64,000 bases of DNA from NCBI RefSeq assembly GCF_013401515.1, contig NZ_CP058529.1:3534001-3598000 (forward strand), in the 5' to 3' direction. A program made the translations under genes and the position numbers. Shown one piece after another: positions 35,133 to 43,031 of the stretch. The DNA is from Halorarum halophilum. Its GTDB lineage: Archaea; Halobacteriota; Halobacteria; Halobacteriales; Haloferacaceae. Below the pieces are notes generated by a model. The model worked only from the letters and a program-made list of their open reading frames with translations, had not been told where the DNA came from and made no database searches. The number at the start of each line of letters is the position of its first letter. The stretch's first letter is position 1.

Positions 35133-35933
35133 CTACGACTCCGGCACGAGTCGAGCGACATCGCCCTCCGCGACGTCCGCCGCCGACACGCGGAGGTCCT
35201 CGTCGCCCGCGACCGACACCACGATCTCCCGTTTTCGCGACCGCAGATACAGCCCGAGCAGCGCGACCCCGACGAGCAGGGCGAGCGCGCCGACCACCCG
35301 GAGGACGTCGTCCAGCAGCGCGATCGCGGAGAGCAGGCTCCCCAGCAGCGCGACCGTTCCGCCCATCCCGGTCGCGCCCGCGCCGCTCGCGGAGGGGGCC
35401 ACGTCGGCCATCCCGTCCAGCGGCACGGTCGCGCCGGCGGCGACGAGGACTCCACCGACGAGGATCGCCTTCAGCGCCGGCGCGACGTACCCGCCGCGCC
35501 CGGACGCGACGACGCGAATCCCCTCGACGTTCGGACGCTGCACGACGGCGAGCGTCCGACCGTCGGTCCCGGGCGTGTGGACGAGCAGCCGGTGGCTCGT
35601 CCGCACGAGGCGACCGCCGTCGACCGGGACGCTCGCCTCGACGACCTCACCGTCGTACAACAGCTTCGTCAGTTCGGGGTCGTCGGCCGCGGGGTCGGCG
35701 TTCGCCGAGGCAGTACTGGTGGTCGCTCGATTCGAATCCACCGCAGGGTCGGACGTCGCTCCCGGCTCCGCCTCGGCGATGAGGTCGGTGGGAGCGACCG
35801 ATTCCGAGTCCGTGCCGTGGTGGGTGTCGACCGACGCGTTCGCGGCGTCGTCGCCGTCGCTCGCGGTCGGATCCAGTCGAGAACCGAGCGTGTCGTCGGG
35901 GGAGTCCGCGCCGAACTCGAAACCCCCGGTCAT
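35133..35933 (-). CDS. Membrane protein with split PH-like domain, third gene of the salactin operon
   Basis: 266 residues. An acidic, Ser/Thr/Ala-rich disordered N-terminus (about 1-85) is followed by a PH-like beta stretch (LTKLLYDGEVVEASVPVDGG, RLVRTSHRLLVHTPG). Three hydrophobic helices come next (VAPALKAILVGGVLVAAGATV, GTVALLGSLLSAIALL, VVGALALLVGVALLGLYL). A final short beta segment (REIVVSVAGDEDLRVSAAD) may complete the PH-like sheet. The gene starts four bases past the stop of the actin-like gene. It could anchor that filament to the membrane; this is inference from context. Confidence 0.62.
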   Translation of the reverse strand: MTGGFEFGADSPDDTLGSRLDPTASDGDDAANASVDTHHGTDSESVAPTDLIAEAEPGATSDPAVDSNRATTSTASANADPAADDPELTKLLYDGEVVEASVPVDGGRLVRTSHRLLVHTPGTDGRTLAVVQRPNVEGIRVVASGRGGYVAPALKAILVGGVLVAAGATVPLDGMADVAPSASGAGATGMGGTVALLGSLLSAIALLDDVLRVVGALALLVGVALLGLYLRSRKREIVVSVAGDEDLRVSAADVAEGDVARLVPES

Positions 35934-35937
35934 GCGT

Positions 35938-37002
35938 CTACCGGCCCGCGAGGCGTTCCGCGATGCGGTGGGCGCCCTCGGCGGCGGCGAGGTCCGGTTC
36001 GTCCGGCGAGACGGCCTCGACGTCGCGGTCGAGCTCCGCCGAGAGCCGCTTCTCGAACTCCTCGGTCATCCCGGGGATGCACGCCATCCCGCCGGTGAGC
36101 GCGATGGGGTTCGCCAGCGCGAGCTGGTACGGCTTCATGTAGTCGTTCGCGAGTTCGGGGAGGAACTCGTTGGCCACCGCGTCGACCGCGGCGTCGAGGT
36201 ACCAGTTCAGCGCCTCCTGGACGCTGTCCTCGATGGTGAACTCGTGGGAGCCGCCGCCGGGCTGCTGGACCACGTCCGAGAACGGCTCGAACGCGTCGAA
36301 GTCGCCGTGCTCCTCCTTGTACTCGCGGGCGGTCGTCAGGTCCACGTGGACGCGGCCCTGCGTCTCCTCCTCGACGTTGGAGACGATGCGCCGGTCCACG
36401 TCGTTGCCCGTGACCGACCCGGTCGAGAACGGGACGAGCTGGTCGCCGCGGCGGTACGCCGAGGCCTCGAGGTTCGTCGAGCCCATGTTCACCGCGATGA
36501 ACACCTCGTCCACCGCCTCGACGCCGTCGCCGAGCGCGGGGATGGCCCCGCACAGCGACTCGGGGTACGAGCGCATCTCGACGCCGCCGATGGCGGAGGA
36601 CTCGATGACGTCGGTGAGGTTCTCCAGCCCGGCGTCGTTCTCCATCGTCGGGACGGCGTACACCACCGTGCTCTCCTCGGGGACGCCGTTCGCGGCGATG
36701 AGTTCGCGGAAGTAGCGGTCCGCGAGCTCCGCGCGCTCGTCGTCCTCGGGGAGCCCCGAGCGGAGCATGTACTCCACGCGGTCGGGGTACTCCGCGGCGG
36801 CGCGTTCGCCGAACAGCGCCTTCTCGCTCCCCGTGATCGCGTCCTCGTACGTCGCGAGGCAGGTGAGCGAGCGGACCGTCGTGAGCTCGCCGTTCTGGTC
36901 GGGGTATTTCAGTACCGTTCGGGTCGAGCCGAGCTTGACGCCGACCGGGGTCGCTTCTCCGGGTTCGAAACTGTCGTCGTTCGCGTCTGATTCTGCTGCC
37001 AT
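35938..37002 (-). CDS. Actin-superfamily ATPase, probable salactin
   Basis: 354 residues. Actin/MreB/Hsp70 nucleotide motifs are in order: phosphate 1 VGVKLGSTRTVL (about 20), phosphate 2 VFIAVNMGSTNLEASAY (about 165), adenosine motif IALTGGMACIPGM (about 305). ENLTDVIESSAIGGVEM sits where the connect region is expected. Length and pattern agree with the haloarchaeal actin homologue salactin, reported to form dynamically unstable filaments in Halobacterium; that match is from memory. It starts two bases after a FlaD/E-like gene and ends four bases before a membrane protein gene. Confidence 0.82.
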   Translation of the reverse strand: MAAESDANDDSFEPGEATPVGVKLGSTRTVLKYPDQNGELTTVRSLTCLATYEDAITGSEKALFGERAAAEYPDRVEYMLRSGLPEDDERAELADRYFRELIAANGVPEESTVVYAVPTMENDAGLENLTDVIESSAIGGVEMRSYPESLCGAIPALGDGVEAVDEVFIAVNMGSTNLEASAYRRGDQLVPFSTGSVTGNDVDRRIVSNVEEETQGRVHVDLTTAREYKEEHGDFDAFEPFSDVVQQPGGGSHEFTIEDSVQEALNWYLDAAVDAVANEFLPELANDYMKPYQLALANPIALTGGMACIPGMTEEFEKRLSAELDRDVEAVSPDEPDLAAAEGAHRIAERLAGR

Positions 37003-37004
37003 GG

Positions 37005-37463
37005 TTATCGGAGCGCGGCGAGGCGGGCGACGAACAACAGGCTCGTCCGGTGGTGACCGGGGCCCACCCGGCGGTTCTCCGCGTCGGAGAACGTCTCGAG
37101 GTGGGCGGCGAGCGCCTCCTCGGCGTCCGCCCCGAGCCACTCGACCCGTCCGTAGTAGGCGATGGCGTCGCGGGCGCCCTCGCACCCGCCGACGCCGACG
37201 AGGAATCGCAACCAGTCGAGCACGAGTCGCGTGCCGACCCCCGAGTCGGGGAGACTCGGGAGGTACGGTCTGCTCGTGCCGTCGGTCGCAGCGCCGAGGA
37301 CGAACGCGTCCTCGACCTGCGCCGATCGGACGCGCGCCTCGGCCCGCACGAGGAAATCGTCCGGCGTCACCCACCGGTCCCCCTCCGGGCCCGCACGCGT
37401 CGGCGCTGCCGCTCCCGCCAGCGCCCGCAACTCCTCCGGGTCGTAATCGCTCGGATTGAGCAT
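37005..37463 (-). CDS. FlaD/FlaE archaellum-accessory-like domain protein
   Basis: 152 residues. An N-terminal MLNPSDYDPEELRALAG is followed by a short linker and a C-terminal domain: RPYLPSLPDSGVGTRLVLDW, LRFLVGVGGCEGARDAIAYY, GRVEWLGADAEEALAAHLET. This matches the FlaD/E pattern (KPYLxxIPxxYxxDLLVMEWLEFLV, then AIxYYxxIGWI). In archaellated species that domain belongs to the cytosolic ring under the motor. No other archaellum gene is here; instead the next gene, two bases away, encodes an actin homologue. Start at ATG 37463, about 50 bases from a TATA box. Confidence 0.72.
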   Translation of the reverse strand: MLNPSDYDPEELRALAGAAAPTRAGPEGDRWVTPDDFLVRAEARVRSAQVEDAFVLGAATDGTSRPYLPSLPDSGVGTRLVLDWLRFLVGVGGCEGARDAIAYYGRVEWLGADAEEALAAHLETFSDAENRRVGPGHHRTSLLFVARLAALR

Positions 37464-37513
37464 ATTCGTTCGTCCGCACTCCCTGTGCCGCTACTCGTCG
37501 GATTCGCCAGCCG

Positions 37514-37522
37514 ACATATAGG
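37514..37522 (-). promoter_or_regulatory. TATA box of the FlaD/E-salactin operon
   Basis: On the minus strand CCTATATGT lies about 53 bases before the ATG at 37463. Transcription from about 37490 would leave a short leader of some 27 bases containing GGGAG. Confidence 0.5.
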
Positions 37523-37581
37523 GGTTCGCCCCCGCGTATCAGCCGTGAAAACGGTCTGCGGGACGGGAACCGCGCGTCCGC

Positions 37582-38298
37582 CTACCCGAGCGTGAACTCG
37601 ACCCGCTCGGTCTCGCTCCCCTGTGTCGTCCGCCCCGTCACGGTCACCTCGCCCACCTCGTCTGTGCCGGCGACGTGGGTACCGGCGCACGCGGTGCGGT
37701 CGAAGGGGTCCGACTCGTCGCCTACCTCGACGATGCGGAGTTCCGAGATCGAGGACGGGAGCAGGTCGATGCGGGTCCGCTCCGTGTCGAGTTCGGCCTC
37801 GGCGACCTCGCGGTCCATGGTGTAGTGGCGCACCGGGAGGTCGTCGTCGACGAGTTCGTTAAGCCGTGCCTCCACGTCCGCGAGGTCCGTCTCGGAGAAC
37901 TTCGGGTGGCTCGCGTCGAGCCGCGCGCGGTCCGCGTACAGCTGGTTCCCCACCGTCGGCGCGTCGAACTCCTCGAGGAGCACGGCCGAGAGCAGGTGCT
38001 GGGCTGTGTGGTACCGCATGTGGGCGTACCGTCGGTCCCAGTCGATCTCGCCGGTCACGGTCGCCCCCTCCGCCGGAACCGGTCCATCGACGTGGTGGTA
38101 GACGGTGTCCTTCTTCGCCACGTCGGTCACGGTCGTCTCCCCATCGTCGAACCGCAGGGTTCCGGTGTCGTTCGGCTGGCCGCCGCCCGTCGGGTAGAAG
38201 TGCGTCCGGTCGAGCACCACCCGGTCGTCGAGCGCGCGCTCGACGGTCGCCTCGAACCCCCGGACGGTGCTGTCCGCGAGGTACAGTTGCTCGGTCAC
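37582..38298 (-). CDS. alaX: Alanyl-tRNA editing protein AlaX
   Basis: 238 residues. Zinc ligands HTAQHLLSAVL (HxxxH, about 97-101) and CAGTHVAGTDEVG (Cys and His, about 209-213) are intact. The N-terminal THFYPTGGGQPNDTG loop is typical of the trans-editing domain of AlaRS. The protein hydrolyses Ser-tRNA(Ala) or Gly-tRNA(Ala). With the extra N-terminal beta barrel it is of the AlaX-M type. Divergent from the HD-domain gene. Confidence 0.94.
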   Translation of the reverse strand: MTEQLYLADSTVRGFEATVERALDDRVVLDRTHFYPTGGGQPNDTGTLRFDDGETTVTDVAKKDTVYHHVDGPVPAEGATVTGEIDWDRRYAHMRYHTAQHLLSAVLLEEFDAPTVGNQLYADRARLDASHPKFSETDLADVEARLNELVDDDLPVRHYTMDREVAEAELDTERTRIDLLPSSISELRIVEVGDESDPFDRTACAGTHVAGTDEVGEVTVTGRTTQGSETERVEFTLG

Positions 38299-38471
38299 GC
38301 CGGAGGGAAGCCGGCCCGCCTATTTAGCGGTTCGCCCGCCGGCAGCCGCCTCCCGGGCATCCGCGCGCAGTAGTACGGGTGTCGTAACGCCTAAGAACGA
38401 AACACACCTCACATACCCGTAATGAGAACTACGCACGTCTCTCGTACGTATCGTCATCGGGGGTGGTCCAT

Positions 38472-39170
38472 GTGGGAGTCGAGATAAAGGGCTCGAGCGT
38501 CGCCGACGAGGAGTTCGCGGACATGAAGCAGTTCGTCCGCGAGTACCTCACGGCGTCCGTCGAGTCGGAGGACGACGGGGGCCGGATGCGCTGGTACCCC
38601 TGGCACTCCGCGGAGTACCGCTTCAACCACATCCTGAACGTCGTGTCCCTCGCGGAGCGCATCGCCGAGCGGGAGGGCGCCGACACGGACGTGGTCCGCG
38701 TCGCCGCGCTGTTCCACGACGTCTCGAAGCTCGAGGCCGACCAGGACGTCCACGCCGAGGAGGGGGCGCGCGTCGCCCGCGAGTACCTGCTCAGCCGCGG
38801 CGAGTACCCCGAGTCGTTCGTCGACGAGGTGTGCGCGTCGATCACCGAGCATTCGTACCAGGGGCCGCTCACCGACCTCTCGCTGGAGACGCAGTGTCTC
38901 ATCGAGGCCGACCTGCTCGACAAGGTCGGCGCGAACGGGACGGCGCTGATGCTCCTGCGGATGGGGTACGAGGCCCGGACGCACATGGACGCCGCCCAGA
39001 TGGTCCAGCGCGTGCTGGAGCGCGGCGAGGACCACATCGCCCGCATCGAGTCCGACACGGCCGAGTCCATCGCCCACGAGCGGCTCAAGCGCGTGCGCTG
39101 GTTCCGCGAGTGGCTGGAGGACGAGGTGACGGAGATGGAGTGGGACCGCGAGGACCCGACCGGGGTCTGA
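38472..39170 (+). CDS. HD-domain phosphohydrolase-like protein
   Basis: 232 residues. The HD superfamily set is complete: FNHILNVV (His), ALFHDVSKLE (His-Asp), SITEHSYQG (His) and IEADLLDKVG (Asp). It resembles metal-dependent nucleotidases/phosphodiesterases of the YedJ type. Substrate unknown. Start GTG 38472 (MGVEIKGSS) follows a GGGGGTGG purine-rich site at suitable distance. A GTG three codons earlier is possible. A 21-codon frame (38421-38486) overlaps the start and might be a leader peptide. Confidence 0.87.
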   Translation: MGVEIKGSSVADEEFADMKQFVREYLTASVESEDDGGRMRWYPWHSAEYRFNHILNVVSLAERIAEREGADTDVVRVAALFHDVSKLEADQDVHAEEGARVAREYLLSRGEYPESFVDEVCASITEHSYQGPLTDLSLETQCLIEADLLDKVGANGTALMLLRMGYEARTHMDAAQMVQRVLERGEDHIARIESDTAESIAHERLKRVRWFREWLEDEVTEMEWDREDPTGV

Positions 39171-39289
39171 CCTGGACGGTCCCGCGCTGTTAGGTCGCTC
39201 GAGGAGCGGTCGCGAGCGGCGGTTTCCGACGTCGAGCCAGGCAGAGCGGTTGCGCCCGAGTGTCCAGTCAACCGCCGCGAGGGCTCGGC

Positions 39290-39325
39290 TTACACCGTGT
39301 CGAGTACCTACACCGTATCGAGCAC
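39290..39325. repeat. 18-bp imperfect tandem duplication at the end of an epimerase gene
   Basis: Units 39290-39307 and 39308-39325 match at 15 of 18 positions. On the minus strand each unit encodes VLDTV plus a stop, so the gene tail and its stop codon are doubled. Confidence 0.7.
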
Positions 39326-40300
39326 GCCGATGACGCGCTCCTCGGCCTCGCGGCCGGGGTCGTGCTCGCTCCCGTCGCGGTCCGACTCCCGGTGCTCCGC
39401 CAGCGTCCGGGCCATCGCCTCCGACAGCGGGGTGGAATCCCAGCCGAGCGCCGCGAGCTTGGCCGTGCCGAGCACGTGGGGGTACTCGCGGTAGAGGACG
39501 AAGTCCGAGGTCGAGAGCCCCCCGGTCGAGAGTTCTCGTTCGCTCGCCCGGACGACATCGCACTCGGTGTCGGCCGCGTCGGCGACGAGGTCCACCATCT
39601 CCTCGATCGTGACGAGCCGCCGGTCGCCGACGTTGTACGCCTCACCGGGATCGCCCTCCTCGGCCACGATCCGCAGCGCCGACGCCACGTCCTCGACGTA
39701 CGCGCGGTGCCAGACGTGCTGACCGTCGCCGGGGACGACCACGCGGTCGTAGTTCAGCACGCGGTCGAGCCAGTAGTCCATACGCTCGGTGTAGTCGTGG
39801 GGACCGTAGACGATGCACGGCCTGACGGACATCACGTTGACGCCGTCCTTGGCGGCCCGGTCCACGATGCGGTCGCCCTCGGCCTTCCGCGCGCCGTAGC
39901 TGTCCATCGAGTCGTCCTCGGCCTGCTCGGGCGTGCAGCCGCACAGCTCCGTCTCGCCCTCGCGCTTGGGGATCTCCTCGGCGGCGTACGCAGACCCCGA
40001 GGAGACGTACACGTAGCCATCAACGTCCGAGAATATCTCCACGGCCGCCTCGACGTCGGCCGGCCTGTACGCCACGCAGTCGACGACGATGTCCGGTTTC
40101 ACAGAGAGCGCGGCCGCCCGCAGGTCGGTGTCGTTCGTGCGGTCGCCCTCGACGCGTGCGACGTCGTCGTTCCCGGAGAACGGGTTGTCGTGGTTCCCGC
40201 GGTTGAAGATGGTCACCTCGTAACCGTTGTCGAGCAGGTCCTCGACGACGTGCCGGCCGATGAAGCGCGTGCCGCCGACGACGAGCGCGGAGTCGGTCAT
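39308..40300 (-). CDS. NAD-dependent epimerase/dehydratase, extended SDR (copy 2)
   Basis: 330 residues. The Rossmann start VVGGTRFIGRHVVEDLL deviates from GxxGxxG in the way seen in the CSP41/mRNA-binding-like SDR branch. Catalytic YGARKAEGD (Tyr, Lys) and VRPCIVYGPHDYTER are intact. Substrate probably a nucleotide sugar or related compound. It is a close paralogue of the next gene (40389-41393), same strand, 88 bases apart, so the pair probably arose by tandem duplication. Start ATG 40300 (MTDSALVVGG). Confidence 0.88.
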   Translation of the reverse strand: MTDSALVVGGTRFIGRHVVEDLLDNGYEVTIFNRGNHDNPFSGNDDVARVEGDRTNDTDLRAAALSVKPDIVVDCVAYRPADVEAAVEIFSDVDGYVYVSSGSAYAAEEIPKREGETELCGCTPEQAEDDSMDSYGARKAEGDRIVDRAAKDGVNVMSVRPCIVYGPHDYTERMDYWLDRVLNYDRVVVPGDGQHVWHRAYVEDVASALRIVAEEGDPGEAYNVGDRRLVTIEEMVDLVADAADTECDVVRASERELSTGGLSTSDFVLYREYPHVLGTAKLAALGWDSTPLSEAMARTLAEHRESDRDGSEHDPGREAEERVIGVLDTV

Positions 40301-40388
40301 ACGAGCCGAGTCGGCTGCGGCGGGGAAAACAGCCGCGGTCACCGGCCCGGTTGCCGGTTCGTCCGGTGGTTGCGGGTGCCCTTTCCGG

Positions 40389-41393
40389 TTACCGGGTGCG
40401 CTCGCCCAGCGCATCGAGCACCTGCTCCTCCGTCTCGCGGTCCAGCGCGTCCTCCGGCCCGGTCACGCCGGCGTCGACGTGGGCCTCGGCGGTGCGCGCG
40501 ACCGCCTCCGCTGGTGGGGTCGACTCCCAGCCGAGCGCCGCGAGTTTCCCCGTCGACACCACCGCCGGCCGCGGCGTGTACAGCGGGAAGTCCGTCGGCT
40601 CGACGCCGAACTCCGCCAGTTCGCGCTCGCTCGCGTGGACCGGCTCCACATTGGTGTCCAGCGCGTCCGCGATCAGTTCGAGCGAGCGCCCCAGCGAGAA
40701 CGTGTTCCGGTCCGCGGCGTTGTACGCCTCGCCCGGTGCGCCGTTCTCGGCGACCCGGAGGAGCGCCGCGGCGACGTCCTCGACGTACGCCCGGTGGAGC
40801 AGCGACCCGCCGTCGCCCGGGACCAGGACGCGGTCGTACGTCGCCACGCGGTTCACCCAGTAGCCGAACCGTTCGGTGTAGTCATGCGGGCCGTACACCA
40901 GCATCGGGCGGACGGCCATCGCCTCGACGCCGTCCTCGGCGGCCCGCGCCACGACGCGGTCGCCCTCGGCCTTCCGCGGGCCGTACGTTTCCACGGAGTC
41001 GTCGTCCTCCTGATCGGGCCCGCACGGGTGCAGCTGCGTCGCGTCCTCGCGCATCGGCACGTCCACCGCGTCGTACGCGCTCCCCGAGGAGACGTACACG
41101 TAGCGGGCGTCGGAAAACACCTCGGTCGCAGTGCGGACCTCGCCGGGGTGCATCGCGACCATGTCGACGACGACGTCCGGGTCGGCCGCGTCGCGGGCGC
41201 GGATCAGGTCCTCGCGGTTCGTGCGGTCGCCCTCGACGTGCGAGACGGCCCCGTCGAAGGGGAACCCGTGCGTTCCGCGGCTCATCGTCGTCACGTCGTA
41301 GCCGGTTTCCCGGAACAGGTCGACGGCGTGCCGGCCGATGAAGCGCGTGCCGCCGACGAACAGGGCGTTTCCACCGGGAGACGAACTGGACAT
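40389..41393 (-). CDS. NAD-dependent epimerase/dehydratase, extended SDR (copy 1)
   Basis: 334 residues. LFVGGTRFIGRHAVDLFRETG at the N-terminus, YVYVSSGSAYDAVDVP, catalytic YGPRKAEGD, and MAVRPMLVYGPHDYTERFGYW. The same order and spacing occur in the downstream paralogue; the two differ mainly in the C-terminal substrate-binding third. That suggests different substrates. Probable role in surface-sugar metabolism, by family only. Confidence 0.88.
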   Translation of the reverse strand: MSSSSPGGNALFVGGTRFIGRHAVDLFRETGYDVTTMSRGTHGFPFDGAVSHVEGDRTNREDLIRARDAADPDVVVDMVAMHPGEVRTATEVFSDARYVYVSSGSAYDAVDVPMREDATQLHPCGPDQEDDDSVETYGPRKAEGDRVVARAAEDGVEAMAVRPMLVYGPHDYTERFGYWVNRVATYDRVLVPGDGGSLLHRAYVEDVAAALLRVAENGAPGEAYNAADRNTFSLGRSLELIADALDTNVEPVHASERELAEFGVEPTDFPLYTPRPAVVSTGKLAALGWESTPPAEAVARTAEAHVDAGVTGPEDALDRETEEQVLDALGERTR

Positions 41394-41448
41394 ACGGGGG
41401 CGTCGGCGAGAAACGTGAAGAACGTGAGGGTCGGCCCGACCGGTCGGC

Positions 41449-41907
41449 TCAGATGACCTGGCCCCAGTAGGGCTCGATGAGGAAGAACAGCGCCTGGAAG
41501 CCGGCGTACAGCACCACCAGGCCCGAGGCGAAGATGGCGCTGTTCGGCCGTTCGATCTCCATCCCGTTGCGGACCTCGACGCAGCGCGCCTCGAACTCGA
41601 AGAAGTCCGAGATGAACAGGCCGACGACCAGCGTCGCCAGCACGAGTCCGCCGTGGGGCTGGACGATCGTCATCGCGAACGTCAGCAGGACGAGCACGAC
41701 GTTCATGATCTCGTGGGGAAGGTACCGCGAGAGGGGGGCATCGTCGTCGACGTCCTCCTCCTCGGCCTGCCGGGCGTAGTTGCGCTGGGCGAGGATCCGG
41801 GTCACGAGGTTCGCCAGCACCACCACGAGGATGACGTACGGAAGCACGCCCGCGACGGCCTCGAGCGCCCCGACCGGAAGGGCGAACTGCAGCGGTAGCG
41901 GTTGCAT
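41449..41907 (-). CDS. Membrane protein with three to four helices, unknown family
   Basis: 152 residues from ATG 41907. Hydrophobic helices are AGVLPYVILVVVLANLVTRIL, IMNVVLVLLTFAMTIVQ, GLVLATLVVGLFISDFFEFEA and ASGLVVLYAGFQALFFLI, with a charged loop (AEEEDVDDDAPLSRYLPHE) between the first two. The tidy helix pattern and acidic loop suggest a conserved haloarchaeal protein. I do not know its function. Confidence 0.7.
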   Translation of the reverse strand: MQPLPLQFALPVGALEAVAGVLPYVILVVVLANLVTRILAQRNYARQAEEEDVDDDAPLSRYLPHEIMNVVLVLLTFAMTIVQPHGGLVLATLVVGLFISDFFEFEARCVEVRNGMEIERPNSAIFASGLVVLYAGFQALFFLIEPYWGQVI

Positions 41908-42025
41908 GCGGGGTACTCCGTCCACGACTCATTAGAAGGTTTCCAATCCGCGCGAGTCGTCCCGCTGCGCCGTCGAGCAACCGCCCCGTCGGCGGTACCC
42001 TCTCGCGTCACCCTTGCGGCGTCAC

Positions 42026-42730
42026 CTACCGCGTCGCCGCGACGCCGGGCACCCGCAGGAACTCGACGCGTCCGTCGCGAGCAACCTCGATGGGCGTCCC
42101 GGCCGGCGCGGACCCGACGACCCGGCCGTCGGCGACGAGGTCGACGTCGCTGTCGTCGCGCTTGACCACCAGCGTCAGGTCGGCGTCGAGGACCCACGTG
42201 TCCGGCATCGTCTCGAACGGCGCCACCGGCACGACGCTGAGCCCCCCTCCGGGGACGACCACGGACCCGCCGGCAGCGCGCGCGTAGCCCGCCGACCCGG
42301 CGGGCGTGGCGACGACGACGCCGTCCGCGCGGAAGCGGTCGACCTCCTCGGCGCCGGCGCGGACGGAGTACTCGGAGATGCGTGCCGGCTCCCTCGTCAT
42401 CAGGCTCACGTCCAGCAGCGCGCGGGCGGCCCGCTCGTCGCCGACCGCCACCGAGAAGATCGCGTGGGGCTCCAACCAGCCCTCGCCGGACGCCAGCGCG
42501 TCGAGCGCCTCGTCCACCCGCTGCTTCGGGACGGAGTGGTTCCCCGGCCCGGCGTCGACGGGGAGCAACGGGACTTCCGGGTCCGCGAGCGCAGTATCCA
42601 CGAGCGCGTCCTCGCCGAACGTGACCAGGGCGTCCGCCTCGCTCGCGGGGACGACCGCCCCCCCGACCGCCTCGACGGCGGCGCCGACCGTCCCGTCGTC
42701 GCCCGCCGTGGCGACCCGGAGTTCGCTCAT
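42026..42730 (-). CDS. NAD kinase-like protein with degenerate catalytic motif
   Basis: 234 residues. The C-terminal NAD kinase half is clear: ATPAGSAGYARAAGGSVVVPG corresponds to the TPTGSTAYxxSAGG motif. The N-terminal GGDGT motif is replaced by FGEDAL (about residue 39), and the NE motif that should precede TPTGS is not recognisable. It is probably a paralogue that binds dinucleotides or sugars without normal kinase activity, or with altered chemistry. Divergently placed near the M28 peptidase gene end. Start ATG 42730. Confidence 0.72.
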   Translation of the reverse strand: MSELRVATAGDDGTVGAAVEAVGGAVVPASEADALVTFGEDALVDTALADPEVPLLPVDAGPGNHSVPKQRVDEALDALASGEGWLEPHAIFSVAVGDERAARALLDVSLMTREPARISEYSVRAGAEEVDRFRADGVVVATPAGSAGYARAAGGSVVVPGGGLSVVPVAPFETMPDTWVLDADLTLVVKRDDSDVDLVADGRVVGSAPAGTPIEVARDGRVEFLRVPGVAATR

Positions 42731-43031
42731 CGTCGGTCGTTTCACGGGGCGGGACTTAATCGGCGTGGGTCGATCATCGGTCGTCGGGAGGCTCGGTGCT
42801 TCCTTCGGCACTGCATTCACGACAGCGACCGCGAGGACCACCGTGGAAGCCCCCGATCGCTCGGCTCCCGCGGCTCGTTGCGCGCGCTCGGTCGCTTTCG
42901 CTCCCTCGCGTGCTTACGGCGCCGGGGTTCGCCGAGCGATCGGCCCCTTCCATTCCCACCCGGAGCGCTGTCTGGCCGAGCGTCGTTCGGCGGATGGACG
43001 AGTCGACGTCGCCCTAGTGGTCGAGTCGCCG
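42731..43031. other. Intergenic region with palindrome-rich sequence
   Basis: 301 bases. The middle (about 42825-42925) is rich in short complementary blocks built on GCTCGGTCGC, GCTCCC and CGAGCGATCGG. That is how non-coding dispersed repeats of haloarchaea look to me. I see no gene in either strand. Confidence 0.35.

Noticed and set aside
35938-37479. 513-residue minus-strand reading in which the salactin-like protein is extended N-terminally
   Set aside because: The extra 159 residues are an arginine-rich shadow of the FlaD/E-like gene; ATG 37002 with coupling to that gene is the better start.
38421-38486. 21-codon frame overlapping the HD gene start
   Set aside because: Could be a leader peptide but composition (MRTTHVSRTYRHRGWSMWES) gives no support, so it is mentioned only in the HD entry.
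39260-41341. 693-residue plus-strand frame opposite the epimerase pair
   Set aside because: Arginine-rich shadow; no start signal, no domain.
42800-42960. CRISPR-like or inverted-repeat array between the NAD kinase-like and M28 genes
   Set aside because: Short complementary blocks occur, but there is no regular repeat-spacer period and no cas gene nearby.
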